Below, piece after piece: positions 52,138 through 62,059 of a DNA stretch of 64,000 nucleotides; the stretch's first letter is position 1, and the number at the start of each line of letters is the position of its first letter. The notes beneath the pieces are model-generated. The model saw only the letters and a list, made by a program, of their open reading frames with translations, was not told the DNA's origin and did not search any database. A program made the translations under genes and the position numbers. Source of the DNA: an uncultured bacterium (GTDB taxonomy: Bacteria; Bacteroidota; Bacteroidia; Bacteroidales; Bacteroidaceae); contig CAJMPR010000019.1 in assembly GCA_905215345.1 (NCBI GenBank), positions 1-64,000 of the forward strand, given 5' to 3'.

Positions 52138-54918
52138 CTATCCGATAGGCAATATAAACCAGAAACATGATCCTTTACCCGGTTCACTATCCACACCGAT
52201 TGTTCCACCCAGTTGCTCTATAATACTTCTGCTTATGGACAATCCCAATCCGGTTCCATGAACAAAGGAATTCAACTTGACAAAACGATCAAATATCTCG
52301 GCTTGTTTCTCCGGTTCAATACCTATTCCGGTATCGGTGACATAAAAACGTAAATGACTTTCATCTATCTGATCATAGCCCAAGCATATGCTACCGGCTG
52401 CGGTAAACTTAATTGCATTATTGATAAAGTTGGCTATTACCTGGTTCAAACGGTTGCGGTCACTGACAATGGAACATTCCGGCAAATGACGGTCAAAGAT
52501 TATTTCAACCCCCGGTTTAGCCTTTATTCGCATGGCACATACAATATCCTCACACAAGAGATTAACATCCAACTCTCTTTCTACAAAATCAAACGTACCG
52601 GCTTCTATTTTCGATAAATCCAGAATATCAGAGATCAGTTGCAGTAACAGTTCATTATTCTCCTCTACGATTGTCATATATTGCTTTCTTTCTTCAACAT
52701 CTTCTTCCTGTACCAGCAAACTCGAAAATCCAACAATCGAATTTAATGGCGTACGTATCTCATGACTCATATTGGCAAGAAAAGCACTCTTCAAGCGATC
52801 AGCCATTTCAGCCTTTTCTTTCGACTCAATCAGTAGCGCTTCCGTTTCTTTCAGTTCGGTAATATCATAGTTTATACCGATAATTTCTATTACACCATTC
52901 TCCGGTTCAAACAGATTGACCACTACATTCGTACGTATCCAATTCCATTGGTCTTTCGTTCCCGGATGGAGAACACGCATTTCACTTTTAAATGCTTTTT
53001 CTTGACCGATACGTGCTTTATGGAAGAAGTCCAACATACGTCTTCTGTCATCCGGATGCATCTTACCATATTCTCCCACAACATCCGATAAGGGAGTATC
53101 TTCATCTTCACCCATATTCTTATACCACTGTTTGATGGCATAGCCCTTCCGATCCAACAGATTCAACTTGGCATATCCCACTTTAGCATAATCTGAAATT
53201 AGAAGGAAAAAGTTCTCAAAGTCGCAAATGCGGCTTAAAGCGTCAATACGTTCGGTATTATCAATGTTAATCAAAGCATATCCGGTAAAGCGACCTTTAC
53301 TGTCGAACACCTTACTTACTTTAGTATATAGATTGATCATACTTTTCTTTGTAGACATGTAGTATCCACCCGTGATGTCAAAAGTATAGTCCAGACGAAA
53401 ATCCAGTTCATCCTCCGTACGTATTCTTTCCGCCAATTGAGGTGATATATTCGGATTATCGAATAAGTTGATTCCTATTACATCAGCCTTATCGTTTATT
53501 CCGAATATCTCCATATCTCTATTGTTAATATCAACCAGCAATCCATTCTTATCGTATATCTCTATGCCGGCAGGTATATTGGTAAAGATATTCCTGAATA
53601 ACTTCTCGCTACGGTCCAGGGCCTGATGTGCTTGCACAGCATCGGTATTGTCCAAATATAGAGCAACCACTTCATCCTGTTCCGGAGAAAACACCACAGC
53701 ACGACAAGTTTTGCCTGTCAATTCGAAGTCTATATCCAGTTCTCTGTAAGAACCGCTATCCAATACCTCAAGAAGAAATTCTAACTTTTGCGCTACATCA
53801 TCATAATAGGTAGAAGCAGGCTTATTCATAAACAGCTGCAATGGCTTTCCGATCATATCAGCAAAAATCCGATTGCCGTCTGTCACCCGATAATCACGAG
53901 GTTTCTTTTCACTATCCCGCACAATAGACATCCTTACATATCCCATAGGCATAAAGCGGAATAAGTTGCTCAAATAACTCCGTTCGCGTACGGCATCATC
54001 CTTATTTTTACGCAGCTCAATACAAATACTGATAATATTTGCCAGAGAATTGAGCCATTGATAATCTTCATTAGACCAAACAATGGAACGATCTACTAAG
54101 TCGACACCCATATATCCCCACACACAATCATTAGCAACCAACGGGGTCACCATCAGTGAACGAATATTTTGTTTTGCCAGAATCTCATGTTCTCCATAAG
54201 CCATCTCAGGCAAATCTTTCAGCGATTCGAGTAGAATCGGCTTTTGCGACAAAATCTGCGAGGTCCACCAGGGAAGGCTATCGGTGGATACTCTTTGGAG
54301 CATATCTCTTTCAGAGGCCACTCCCGATGCCACCACTTCGTAGGTACAATCCTGATAGCGGTATTCCTTGTCGTACTCGAATATATACACGCGTCCTCCA
54401 TGGAAGAAGTCCAGAATATCTTCCAGTATTTCATAAATGCCGGAAGCTATTTCTTCATCTTTCAAAAAACGAAAGAGAGAATGCGAAATAGAATTCTGTC
54501 GATACAGAAGATTATTCACCCGCCGCATAGCCTGGCTCTCACTCTCATCTACAGGTGCGTCTACACGCTGCAATATACCCAGTGCTTTAACGGTTCCATC
54601 GGATGCACGCGTCTTCTTGCCTAAACGAGAATACAGCCATACTACACCTTCCGTAGAATAAATGGGAAAAGTCTGTTCATATACATCCAAATATTCGATA
54701 GACATAAACTCGCGGCTGATACGAGCCCGATAATCTTCACGTATCATCTGTCCGAAATCCCTAAAGTCCAGAGTTTCCCCTTCTAATCCAAGTAGATTGC
54801 AAATATATTCAGAACAAAGATACTGCTTTGACGAGAAATCAGCTTCCCACCATCCTATTTTTCCAAGCGCTGACAGCTCCCTGAAACGTTCAGTATCATC
54901 ACGATGCATATCGATCAT
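52138..54918 (-). CDS. soluble PAS/GAF sensor histidine kinase
   Basis: A 926-residue protein without membrane segments or signal peptide. From the N-terminus it has a PAS-like domain (about 10-120), a GAF domain (about 150-300; LMVTPLVANDCVWGYMGVDL), at least three further PAS regions (about 310-430, 435-555 and 565-690), then a HisKA domain with NMSHEIRTPLNS (His719) and an HATPase_c domain (NFINNAIKF, DTGIGI, GTGLGLSISR). No receiver domain follows and no response regulator gene is adjacent, so the partner is unknown. It precedes the second susC/susD pair on the same strand and diverges from a TonB-dependent receptor gene; either could be a target. Confidence 0.9.
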   Translation of the reverse strand: MIDMHRDDTERFRELSALGKIGWWEADFSSKQYLCSEYICNLLGLEGETLDFRDFGQMIREDYRARISREFMSIEYLDVYEQTFPIYSTEGVVWLYSRLGKKTRASDGTVKALGILQRVDAPVDESESQAMRRVNNLLYRQNSISHSLFRFLKDEEIASGIYEILEDILDFFHGGRVYIFEYDKEYRYQDCTYEVVASGVASERDMLQRVSTDSLPWWTSQILSQKPILLESLKDLPEMAYGEHEILAKQNIRSLMVTPLVANDCVWGYMGVDLVDRSIVWSNEDYQWLNSLANIISICIELRKNKDDAVRERSYLSNLFRFMPMGYVRMSIVRDSEKKPRDYRVTDGNRIFADMIGKPLQLFMNKPASTYYDDVAQKLEFLLEVLDSGSYRELDIDFELTGKTCRAVVFSPEQDEVVALYLDNTDAVQAHQALDRSEKLFRNIFTNIPAGIEIYDKNGLLVDINNRDMEIFGINDKADVIGINLFDNPNISPQLAERIRTEDELDFRLDYTFDITGGYYMSTKKSMINLYTKVSKVFDSKGRFTGYALINIDNTERIDALSRICDFENFFLLISDYAKVGYAKLNLLDRKGYAIKQWYKNMGEDEDTPLSDVVGEYGKMHPDDRRRMLDFFHKARIGQEKAFKSEMRVLHPGTKDQWNWIRTNVVVNLFEPENGVIEIIGINYDITELKETEALLIESKEKAEMADRLKSAFLANMSHEIRTPLNSIVGFSSLLVQEEDVEERKQYMTIVEENNELLLQLISDILDLSKIEAGTFDFVERELDVNLLCEDIVCAMRIKAKPGVEIIFDRHLPECSIVSDRNRLNQVIANFINNAIKFTAAGSICLGYDQIDESHLRFYVTDTGIGIEPEKQAEIFDRFVKLNSFVHGTGLGLSISRSIIEQLGGTIGVDSEPGKGSCFWFILPIG

Positions 54919-54941
54919 ACAATGTATATTAATTTAAGCTA

Positions 54942-54949
54942 CAAAAATA
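54942..54949 (-). promoter_or_regulatory. promoter box for the PAS/GAF kinase gene
   Basis: TATTTTTG on the minus strand; GTTG 19 bases further upstream (54969-54972) is one change from the -33 TTTG. It lies 24 bases before the ATG. Confidence 0.55.
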
Positions 54950-55141
54950 GAGATAAAACTGTAATAAACAACTTCAGCTTACTCTTTTTCATCTCTGCGC
55001 AACTCTATTAGAAAACAAAAAATACTCTCAAAAAATGCAATAAAGTCGTAATAGATTTGAAAGTTAAACGTATAATCCGCGTATTATTGATGTAACAGCG
55101 TCTTTTCATCTTTGCAGCGAATTAAGAAACGTATAAAAGAG

Positions 55142-57949
55142 ATGAGCATGAAATTAGATTTAGGAAAAATTTTCTTCCTTATTTTGTTCCTGACACTTTC
55201 TACCATGGCAGTATTGGCAGGAACTATTAAAGGTAATATTACCGACCGGCAAACCAAAGAACCATTGACCGGAGCTACCATACAAATAGCAGGTACAGCC
55301 TTAGGTACTGTTGCTGATATAGAGGGAAACTACGCTCTCGATGTAAAATCCGGCAGTTACACATTAACCATTAAATATGTGGGCTACAAAGATATCACAA
55401 TTAACAATATAAAAGTAAGCAAGGCCGATCAGGTACTGAACTTTGAAATGGAAAGTGACGCACAAGCATTGGGCGAAGTATCAGTAACAGCCGCCGCAAA
55501 AAAAAACAATGAAGTAGCCCTGATACAGGAACAGAAGCGCAGCCTTGTGGTACAAAGCGGTGTATCTGCCCAGCAGATAGCCAAGACGCAGGATAAAGAC
55601 GCATCGGAAGTAATCAAACGTGTACCGGGTGTTTCAATTATAGACGAGAAATTTGTTATGGTACGCGGACTATCCCAACGTTATAATAATGTATGGATGA
55701 ATGGTAGCGCCGTGCCCAGTTCGGAAGCCGATTCACGCGCTTTCTCATTCGACATTATCCCAAGCTCACAACTGGATAATATGGTAATCGTTAAAAGTCC
55801 GGCTCCCGAATATCCGGCAGACTTCACCGGTGGTTTTATCTTGATTAACACGAAAGATATGCCGAGTGAAAACGGTTTCAACATTTCCATAGGTGGAGCA
55901 ATCAATGACCAAACGCATTTTAAAGATTTCCTGAAAGCAAAAGGTGGCAGTATGGACTGGTTGGCATTCGGCAGTAGCTTCCGTTCACTGGATGCAGGCA
56001 TGCAAGGGGCATTGAACATGCACCCCGGCTATGAGAATGGTAATACACCCCGCATCAACATATTAAATAACGGATTCAACAATAATTGGAAACTAAAGAC
56101 CATCAAACCTGTAGGTGACTTGAAGCTGAACATGTCCTACAACCATAAGTGGGAAACCGAGAGCGGACGCACTTACGGCATGCTGGCCGCTGTGAATTAT
56201 AGCAACAGCTATAAAACATATCTTGACATGGAGAACTCACTCTACGGCCCATATGACACCAGTAACGACAAGAATGTGCTACTACGCAAAGCCACCGACA
56301 ACCAATATAGCCATGATGTCCGTTTGGGAGCCATGCTGAACCTTACTTTCCAACCACGTAGCAGTAACCACCGCTATGAATTCAAAAACATCTTCAACCA
56401 GATAGCCAAAGACCGCTATTCCGACCGCATAGGTTTCAATGCACAACCTGACAACATCAATAATATGGAGTATTATTATTCCAGCCGCACTACCTATAAC
56501 ACGCAGTTCACAGGTAAACACACCTTCGACGAGAACCACTTGGACTGGAGCGTAGGCTATGCATATGCCAATCGCAACCTACCCGACCGCCGCTTGATAG
56601 AGCGTACCGACCGTACAGATGAAACAATGGGTATCTACCGTATCAGCCGCGAATTTACAAAATTGGACGAACACATCGCTTCAGCCAACGTGAACTATCG
56701 CCGCAACTTCCAATTCGGAAATATTGCCCCTACACTGAAAGCCGGACTTTACGGTGAATACCGTACACGTGCCTACAACGCCCGAGAGTTTCAATATTCC
56801 TGGGATCCGGTGAACGACCTGCCTTCAAACTTCCTATTTGACAATAACGTGCAGAACAACGTACTGATAGACTCCAATTACGGTCCCAGTAAACTCTACA
56901 TGCAGGAAGAAGTGAATTACATGAATAACTACGAAGGCAAAAATAGCCAGATGGCAGGTTATATAGGTATCAATGTGCCTGTGGGAGCCTTCAACTTCTA
57001 TGCCGGAGCGCGTTACGAATATTCTCGTCAAGAACTTATTATGAATACCAAGCAGTATGAGGAAAGTAAACGCAGCACTTTCTATGATTATAACGACTTC
57101 TTCCCTTCCTTCAACGCTACTTACAAGCTGGATGAAAAGCACCAGTTGCGTCTGGCCTACGGCAAGTCCGTAAACCGTCCGGAGTTCCGTGAACTTTCAA
57201 CCTCCGTATTCTACGACTTCGACCTGGGCAGTGACGTAATGGGTAACTCCAACCTGAAGGCCGCCTATGTGCAGAACATCGACCTGCGTTATGAATGGTA
57301 TCCCAGTAATGGCGAACAAATCTCAGTGGCACTATTCTACAAGCGCTTCGACAACCCCATCGAGTGGACTTATACCATGTCGGGTGGCACAGACCCCATC
57401 TACTCCTACATCAACGCCAAAGGTGCCAACAACTATGGTATAGAGGTGGATATCCGCAAGAATCTCGACTTCATCGGCCTAAAAGACTTCAGTCTTTCTT
57501 TCAACGGCGCCCTCATCAAGAGCAAAGTAGAGTTTGAGAAAGGAACCAACGACGTAGACCGCCCTATGCAAGGACAGTCACCCTACCTGATTAACACAGG
57601 ACTCTTCTACAGCAACGCAGAAAAAGGCTGGAATGCCGCCGTACTTTACAACCGCATCGGTAAGCGCATCATCGGCGTGGGTAACCGTTACGGTAATTCT
57701 TCCGAAGGCGATGCACGCAACATACCGAACTCCTACGAAATGCCACGCAACAGCATTGACTTATCTGTAGGTAAGAAATTCGGCAAACTGGAGATAAAAG
57801 CATCCGTACGCGACCTGTTGGCCGAGCGATACTACTTTAAACAATTCGAAGATGTAGTAGTAAACGGACAAGCCCGCACCATTGAAGAAGTGACGCGGAG
57901 CTACAAGCCCGGACGGAGTTACAATCTGACAATAGGTTATAGTTTTTAA
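55142..57949 (+). CDS. TonB-dependent receptor, not of the SusC class
   Basis: A 935-residue protein from the ATG at 55142 (an ATG at 55148 is equally possible); the frame opens at a TTG within the promoter, which is rejected. It has a signal peptide (FFLILFLTLSTMAVLAG), a carboxypeptidase-regulatory-like domain (about 26-110, TIKGNITDRQTKEPLTGATI), a plug with RVPGVSIIDEKFVMVRGLSQ and DIIPSSQLDNMVIVKSPAPE, and a barrel ending in RSYNLTIGYSF. No SusD gene accompanies it. Instead a lipoprotein gene follows after 55 bases. The plug resembles receptors whose substrates are often ions or small molecules, but the ligand is not known. The -7-like box CATCTTTG is at 55107-55114. Confidence 0.88.
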   Translation: MSMKLDLGKIFFLILFLTLSTMAVLAGTIKGNITDRQTKEPLTGATIQIAGTALGTVADIEGNYALDVKSGSYTLTIKYVGYKDITINNIKVSKADQVLNFEMESDAQALGEVSVTAAAKKNNEVALIQEQKRSLVVQSGVSAQQIAKTQDKDASEVIKRVPGVSIIDEKFVMVRGLSQRYNNVWMNGSAVPSSEADSRAFSFDIIPSSQLDNMVIVKSPAPEYPADFTGGFILINTKDMPSENGFNISIGGAINDQTHFKDFLKAKGGSMDWLAFGSSFRSLDAGMQGALNMHPGYENGNTPRINILNNGFNNNWKLKTIKPVGDLKLNMSYNHKWETESGRTYGMLAAVNYSNSYKTYLDMENSLYGPYDTSNDKNVLLRKATDNQYSHDVRLGAMLNLTFQPRSSNHRYEFKNIFNQIAKDRYSDRIGFNAQPDNINNMEYYYSSRTTYNTQFTGKHTFDENHLDWSVGYAYANRNLPDRRLIERTDRTDETMGIYRISREFTKLDEHIASANVNYRRNFQFGNIAPTLKAGLYGEYRTRAYNAREFQYSWDPVNDLPSNFLFDNNVQNNVLIDSNYGPSKLYMQEEVNYMNNYEGKNSQMAGYIGINVPVGAFNFYAGARYEYSRQELIMNTKQYEESKRSTFYDYNDFFPSFNATYKLDEKHQLRLAYGKSVNRPEFRELSTSVFYDFDLGSDVMGNSNLKAAYVQNIDLRYEWYPSNGEQISVALFYKRFDNPIEWTYTMSGGTDPIYSYINAKGANNYGIEVDIRKNLDFIGLKDFSLSFNGALIKSKVEFEKGTNDVDRPMQGQSPYLINTGLFYSNAEKGWNAAVLYNRIGKRIIGVGNRYGNSSEGDARNIPNSYEMPRNSIDLSVGKKFGKLEIKASVRDLLAERYYFKQFEDVVVNGQARTIEEVTRSYKPGRSYNLTIGYSF

Positions 57950-58004
57950 ACATATAAGAGACTAACTGACAACATTAGAAATTGAATCCTAAAACAAACG
58001 AAGT

Positions 58005-59534
58005 ATGAAAATGGAAATTAAAAAGTTAGGCTGGGCCATCATGATGTGTGCAGCCGTTGCAACGGGAAACGTATTCTCTTCCTGCTCTGATGACAATAAC
58101 GGCGGAGACGGTGGTAATAGTGGAAACAGTGAAGACCCCAAAGTGATGTACGACGGAACAACAGCCGTGAGTGAAGGTGTAGTGTTCAATAAAGGAACTG
58201 AACTGGGTAGCGGTGACCAGGAATTTGTATTCACCGGTGACGTTACGCTGGAAAAGGGAACTTACCTGTTGAAGGGCTGGGTGTACGTAGCAAGCGGTGC
58301 CAAACTAAGAATCCCCGCAGGTACTATTATAAAGGGTGACAAACAAACCAAAGCAGCCCTCATTGTAGAACCGGGTGGCTATGTAGAAATGAAAGGAACG
58401 AAAGAAGCTCCTATCGTTATGACTTCTGAAGAAGCTCCGGGACAACGCAAACCGGGTGACTGGGGCGGCCTCATTATCTGTGGAAAGGCTAAGAACAACG
58501 AAGGAACCAAGCAGATAGAGGGCGGTCCGCGTACAACCTTCGGTGGCGATAAAGACGATGACAACTCCGGTATATACCAGTATATCCGTGTGGAGTTTGC
58601 CGGTTTTCCTTTCAAAACCGACCAGGAAATCAATGGAATAACATTCGGTTCAGTAGGTAGCGCCACTACTATTGATCACTTACAGGTATCTTATTCTAAC
58701 GACGACTCTTATGAATGGTTCGGCGGTACTGTAAACTGCAAATATCTTGTAGCTTATAAAGGTTGGGATGACGAGTTTGATACAGACAATGGTTTTAGCG
58801 GTACTGTACAATACTGTCTCTCTATCCGCGACCCACGTATTGCCGACACTTCTCAATCCAATGGATTTGAGTCGGACAACAACGCCAGCGGCGCAGAAAC
58901 AGCTCCGTTCACAACCGCTACTTTCAAGAATGTAACTTTCATTGGTCCGATGACTGCCAAGAACACCGATTTCATAAATAACTCAAGCTATATAACTGCC
59001 GGAGCGGTATATCCTGACAATAAGTCTAAGCTTGGTTTGTTCCAGTCTGCCATGCAAATCCGCCGTAGCAGCAAGTTGAATTGCGAAAATTCACTGGCAG
59101 TAGGCTATCCCATCGGTCTGATTATCGACGGTGAAAAAGGAAACACCGTGAAGTATGCCAAAGAAGGCGGACTGAAATTGAAGAACATTATTTTCGCAGG
59201 TATGGGGTTTATTGGTTCCGACGGTAACAAGATTTATGAAGACCACTTGTCTACTGACGGCAAGAATATTACAGATGCCAGCCGCATCTCCTTCTCACAC
59301 GAGTTCTTTGTAAATGACGGTTCGCTGGGTACTATTTACTCTAACTCTATCAATAATGTAGTGAAGGAGGAATCTGATTTGAGTCTGACAGACCCGATGA
59401 AGACCGGACAAAACTACTGCCCTACTTCAACACTCTCTGACGGTAGCAACGGTTACATCGGAGCCTTCAAGGATACCGGCGACAACTGGTTGGAAGGTTG
59501 GACAAACTTCGATCCGCAAAACACTGTCTATTGA
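58005..59534 (+). CDS. surface lipoprotein, probable parallel beta-helix, partner of the TonB receptor
   Basis: A 509-residue lipoprotein. Cys27 in FSSCSDDNNGGDGG is the lipidation site, and the acidic residues after it fit the surface-export signal of Bacteroides lipoproteins. The body has repeated turns such as GAKLRIPAGTIIKGDKQTKA, KEAPIVMTSEEAPGQRKPGD, WGGLIICGKAKNNEGT and GIYQYIRVEFAGFPF, then KYLVAYKGWDDEFDTDNGFS. These turns suggest a right-handed beta-helix. It probably sits over the barrel encoded just before it and captures its ligand, by analogy with SusD. No enzymatic residues are recognised. Proteins of this kind are sometimes mislabelled as multidrug transporters. Confidence 0.7.
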   Translation: MKMEIKKLGWAIMMCAAVATGNVFSSCSDDNNGGDGGNSGNSEDPKVMYDGTTAVSEGVVFNKGTELGSGDQEFVFTGDVTLEKGTYLLKGWVYVASGAKLRIPAGTIIKGDKQTKAALIVEPGGYVEMKGTKEAPIVMTSEEAPGQRKPGDWGGLIICGKAKNNEGTKQIEGGPRTTFGGDKDDDNSGIYQYIRVEFAGFPFKTDQEINGITFGSVGSATTIDHLQVSYSNDDSYEWFGGTVNCKYLVAYKGWDDEFDTDNGFSGTVQYCLSIRDPRIADTSQSNGFESDNNASGAETAPFTTATFKNVTFIGPMTAKNTDFINNSSYITAGAVYPDNKSKLGLFQSAMQIRRSSKLNCENSLAVGYPIGLIIDGEKGNTVKYAKEGGLKLKNIIFAGMGFIGSDGNKIYEDHLSTDGKNITDASRISFSHEFFVNDGSLGTIYSNSINNVVKEESDLSLTDPMKTGQNYCPTSTLSDGSNGYIGAFKDTGDNWLEGWTNFDPQNTVY

Positions 59535-59563
59535 TTAACCGAAGCATCCATTAGGATTTATTC

Positions 59564-59600
59564 AAGAGGGAGCAAAACTCAATATTTGCCCCCTCTTTTT
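59564..59600 (+). terminator. Rho-independent terminator after the beta-helix lipoprotein gene
   Basis: AAGAGGGAGCAAA (59564-59576) pairs with TTTGCCCCCTCTT (59585-59597) with one mismatch and is followed by TTT. It closes the receptor-lipoprotein operon. Confidence 0.85.
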
Positions 59601-59806
59601 GTAACAAAGGAAATGCCGCCCGCTTATATCTACCGTACTACAAAACGCTTGTTTGAAGCTAAACGGGAGGGAATTGCCAACGAACCACATACTTTTGTCA
59701 AAGCTTTATTGGAATTTGTATAAGATTCTCTTACCTTTGCCTCCGTACCTCTCCTGTCATGGAGAAAGGCGGATTATTATTAACAGCCATATTAATAAAG
59801 AAATAT

Positions 59807-61705
59807 ATGAAAAAGCTCTTTTCTTTCCCTTTTATCACAAATATCGCACAAAGAGCAGTCTTCCTCCTTCTGACAGGTCTATTTCTTTTATCATGCAGTG
59901 AAGATGCCAATGATACTCCCGACAATACAAAAGGATACACCATAACCGGTTCCGCACAGAAAGGTCCATTTATCAAAGGCTCACAGATAACTATCTTTGC
60001 CTTAAATGATCAATTGGATGCCACTGGAGAGAGCTATCCTGCACTAATAGCTGACGACCTCGGCAAATTCGAGATTAACAGTTCTGTCACAGCAAACTAT
60101 GTAGAATTAAGAGCTACTGGATACTATTATGATGAAAACACAAAAGCACTATCTGATGCACCCATAAGCTTACAATCAGTTATATCCGTCAAAAACAAGA
60201 AAGCTAATATTAACCTTTTCACTACCCTGACCTATCTCCGCATCAAATATTTAGTAAGCAAAGGCAATGCTTTTGAAAACGCAACCCGGCAAGCCGAAAC
60301 CGAATTGCTGAAAGCCCTGAACATAGAAGAAAAGATAGACAACTCTTTTATAGACATGGATATATCAGGGACAAGTAAATCTGATGCAATGCTGCTTGCC
60401 ATATCTTGCTTATTGCAAAAAGAGAGACGCACATCCGAACTTTCCGCCATTATCTCGGACATTGCCTCAGATTTGGAAAGTGACGGAGAGTTATCACAGA
60501 CATTGAAAGAGAAAGTGCATCTATATGAAAGCAGTATAGACGTAGCGAGCATTATCGAGGGTATGAATCAGTTCTACCAAGATAAAGAGATTACCCAATA
60601 CGCCATACCTCCTTTCTACAAGTATCTGGATATCAACGGCAATAGCACTCTTGACGGAAAAGAGAAGTTGTTCAATATTATATCTGCATCAATCAGCATG
60701 TCAGACGATAGTTATTCCGCTTCAGGATACAATAGCTATTGGGACATTCTGTCAACAGAAACGTTCAGCGTATCCTCCGATTGTGATTGGATTGAGGTGA
60801 ATAAGGAGAATACAAACTGTGAAGGCGTTTATCGTGTGAGCTATACCCTGAAAGCCAACGAGGGAAATTACAGAACCGGACATGTATTATTCAAGAATGC
60901 AACGAACGAGGTTATTAAGGAGATAACTCTCAATCAGAAATCCTCCTACCAACGTCTGTATCTAAAATTCAATGACGGAATAACTACCCGAAGCGCATCG
61001 CTTCCTAACGGAGACAAGATTTCCGTAAACGGGCACACACTAACTATACAATACAACGCAAGTTCAGACCTGTATTTTGTAGAGACCACACCACAGCACT
61101 CCTACGCCATCTGCTATCCTGCCGACAAGGTATTCCCAGGACAAGACCTTTATTCTTGCAAAATGAACTACCCAGCCACATCTTCCGGTGAGACCTGTAT
61201 CCCTTATTATGCGGCATTAGAAGAGTGGAATGGAATGAATATTCCCAATCCCGCAAGAGTTGAATTGAAAGTCTGTGCCGCAAAAATAAGGATAGAAATG
61301 AGCGGAGAAGAAAGCCTCATCAATGCGATAAACAGCATAGAACTTGTAGGCGATGAAAAAGCCATACTGTCCGGCACGGTTGATTATCTGGTATATAAGG
61401 ATCAATCCATTTTCAACCCAAGCTATACCCCAAAAGAGCCAATCATAACATCAGGTTCCAATAAACTCATCCTCACGAAAGCCCAGACAAGCAATACATT
61501 TGAGGCATTGATATATCCGCAGCAAATACAATCCTTGAGTTTCACTGTGCAAGGCGAAAGTAATCAATGGACTCTGCCATTTTCAGAGTTCAGCATGGGA
61601 AATATGTATTCTGTAAAAATCAGAATCAATGACACTTCAATGAACAAACAAACTAATATCGTCAGTGACTTCAATGAAATAAACGCCGATACCGAAATTA
61701 AATAG
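59807..61705 (+). CDS. BACON-type surface lipoprotein with fimbrillin-like C-terminus
   Basis: A 632-residue lipoprotein from the ATG at 59807 (the frame opens 16 codons earlier). The signal peptide ends in LLSCSEDAND, Cys30, with acidic residues that fit surface export. Residues about 40-120 look like a beta domain (TGSAQKGPFIKGSQITIFAL), 130-260 are helical, and about 305-385 resemble a BACON domain (FSVSSDCDWIEVNKEN, GHVLFKNATNEVIKEITLNQ). The rest, beta-rich with SFTVQGESNQWTLPFSEF and MGNMYSVKIRIND, resembles fimbrillin-like adhesins. BACON domains often aid glycan or mucin contact. Function unproven; likely monocistronic. Confidence 0.65.
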   Translation: MKKLFSFPFITNIAQRAVFLLLTGLFLLSCSEDANDTPDNTKGYTITGSAQKGPFIKGSQITIFALNDQLDATGESYPALIADDLGKFEINSSVTANYVELRATGYYYDENTKALSDAPISLQSVISVKNKKANINLFTTLTYLRIKYLVSKGNAFENATRQAETELLKALNIEEKIDNSFIDMDISGTSKSDAMLLAISCLLQKERRTSELSAIISDIASDLESDGELSQTLKEKVHLYESSIDVASIIEGMNQFYQDKEITQYAIPPFYKYLDINGNSTLDGKEKLFNIISASISMSDDSYSASGYNSYWDILSTETFSVSSDCDWIEVNKENTNCEGVYRVSYTLKANEGNYRTGHVLFKNATNEVIKEITLNQKSSYQRLYLKFNDGITTRSASLPNGDKISVNGHTLTIQYNASSDLYFVETTPQHSYAICYPADKVFPGQDLYSCKMNYPATSSGETCIPYYAALEEWNGMNIPNPARVELKVCAAKIRIEMSGEESLINAINSIELVGDEKAILSGTVDYLVYKDQSIFNPSYTPKEPIITSGSNKLILTKAQTSNTFEALIYPQQIQSLSFTVQGESNQWTLPFSEFSMGNMYSVKIRINDTSMNKQTNIVSDFNEINADTEIK

Positions 61706-61816
61706 AAGAAGACGCACAACACATCAAGCGTATTTCCCCGTAAGCAGTTCCTTCTTCAAATAAGTATAGACGTACATCGGGCTTTGAGTATAAAATCCGA
61801 TGCTCTCGTCATCTAA

Positions 61817-62059
61817 TTATTGGAAAAGAGCGGAGTGGTAAACTGCCGTACCGTCCGTCAAATGCCGTTCATCAAACTCATACTTCAACACACACGAAGA
61901 ACCTCCCAACACGAACCTCGATTTACGGACTGCTATATCCCGAGCCTGCTGTTCTATATCAGTCAGATAAAAACCTCGACCAAAATCCTTATAAGGCATA
62001 CAATTATTCAAATCGACAGACTGAATATCCGTATAAGTCCCATGAAATAATGCTATCAT
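61817..62059 (-). pseudogene. truncated DUF3990 gene
   Basis: An 80-residue reading frame starting at the ATG at 62059. The opening ALFHGTYTDIQSVDLNNC and DFGRGFYLTDIEQQARDIAV match DUF3990, a family thought to have an ADP-ribosyltransferase-like fold. Full members run to about 150 residues; here the frame hits TAA at 61817. In the same frame, about 30 more codons are open after the stop (DDESIGFYTQSPMYVYTYLK...) up to TGA near 61714. This suggests a degraded gene. Its ATG overlaps the stop of the HU-like gene (ATGA), indicating translational coupling. Confidence 0.65.

Noticed and set aside
61817..62059. DUF3990 remnant as a complete small toxin
   Set aside because: It is about half the usual family length, the match fades before the stop, and the frame continues after it. 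It is therefore listed as a pseudogene with moderate confidence.
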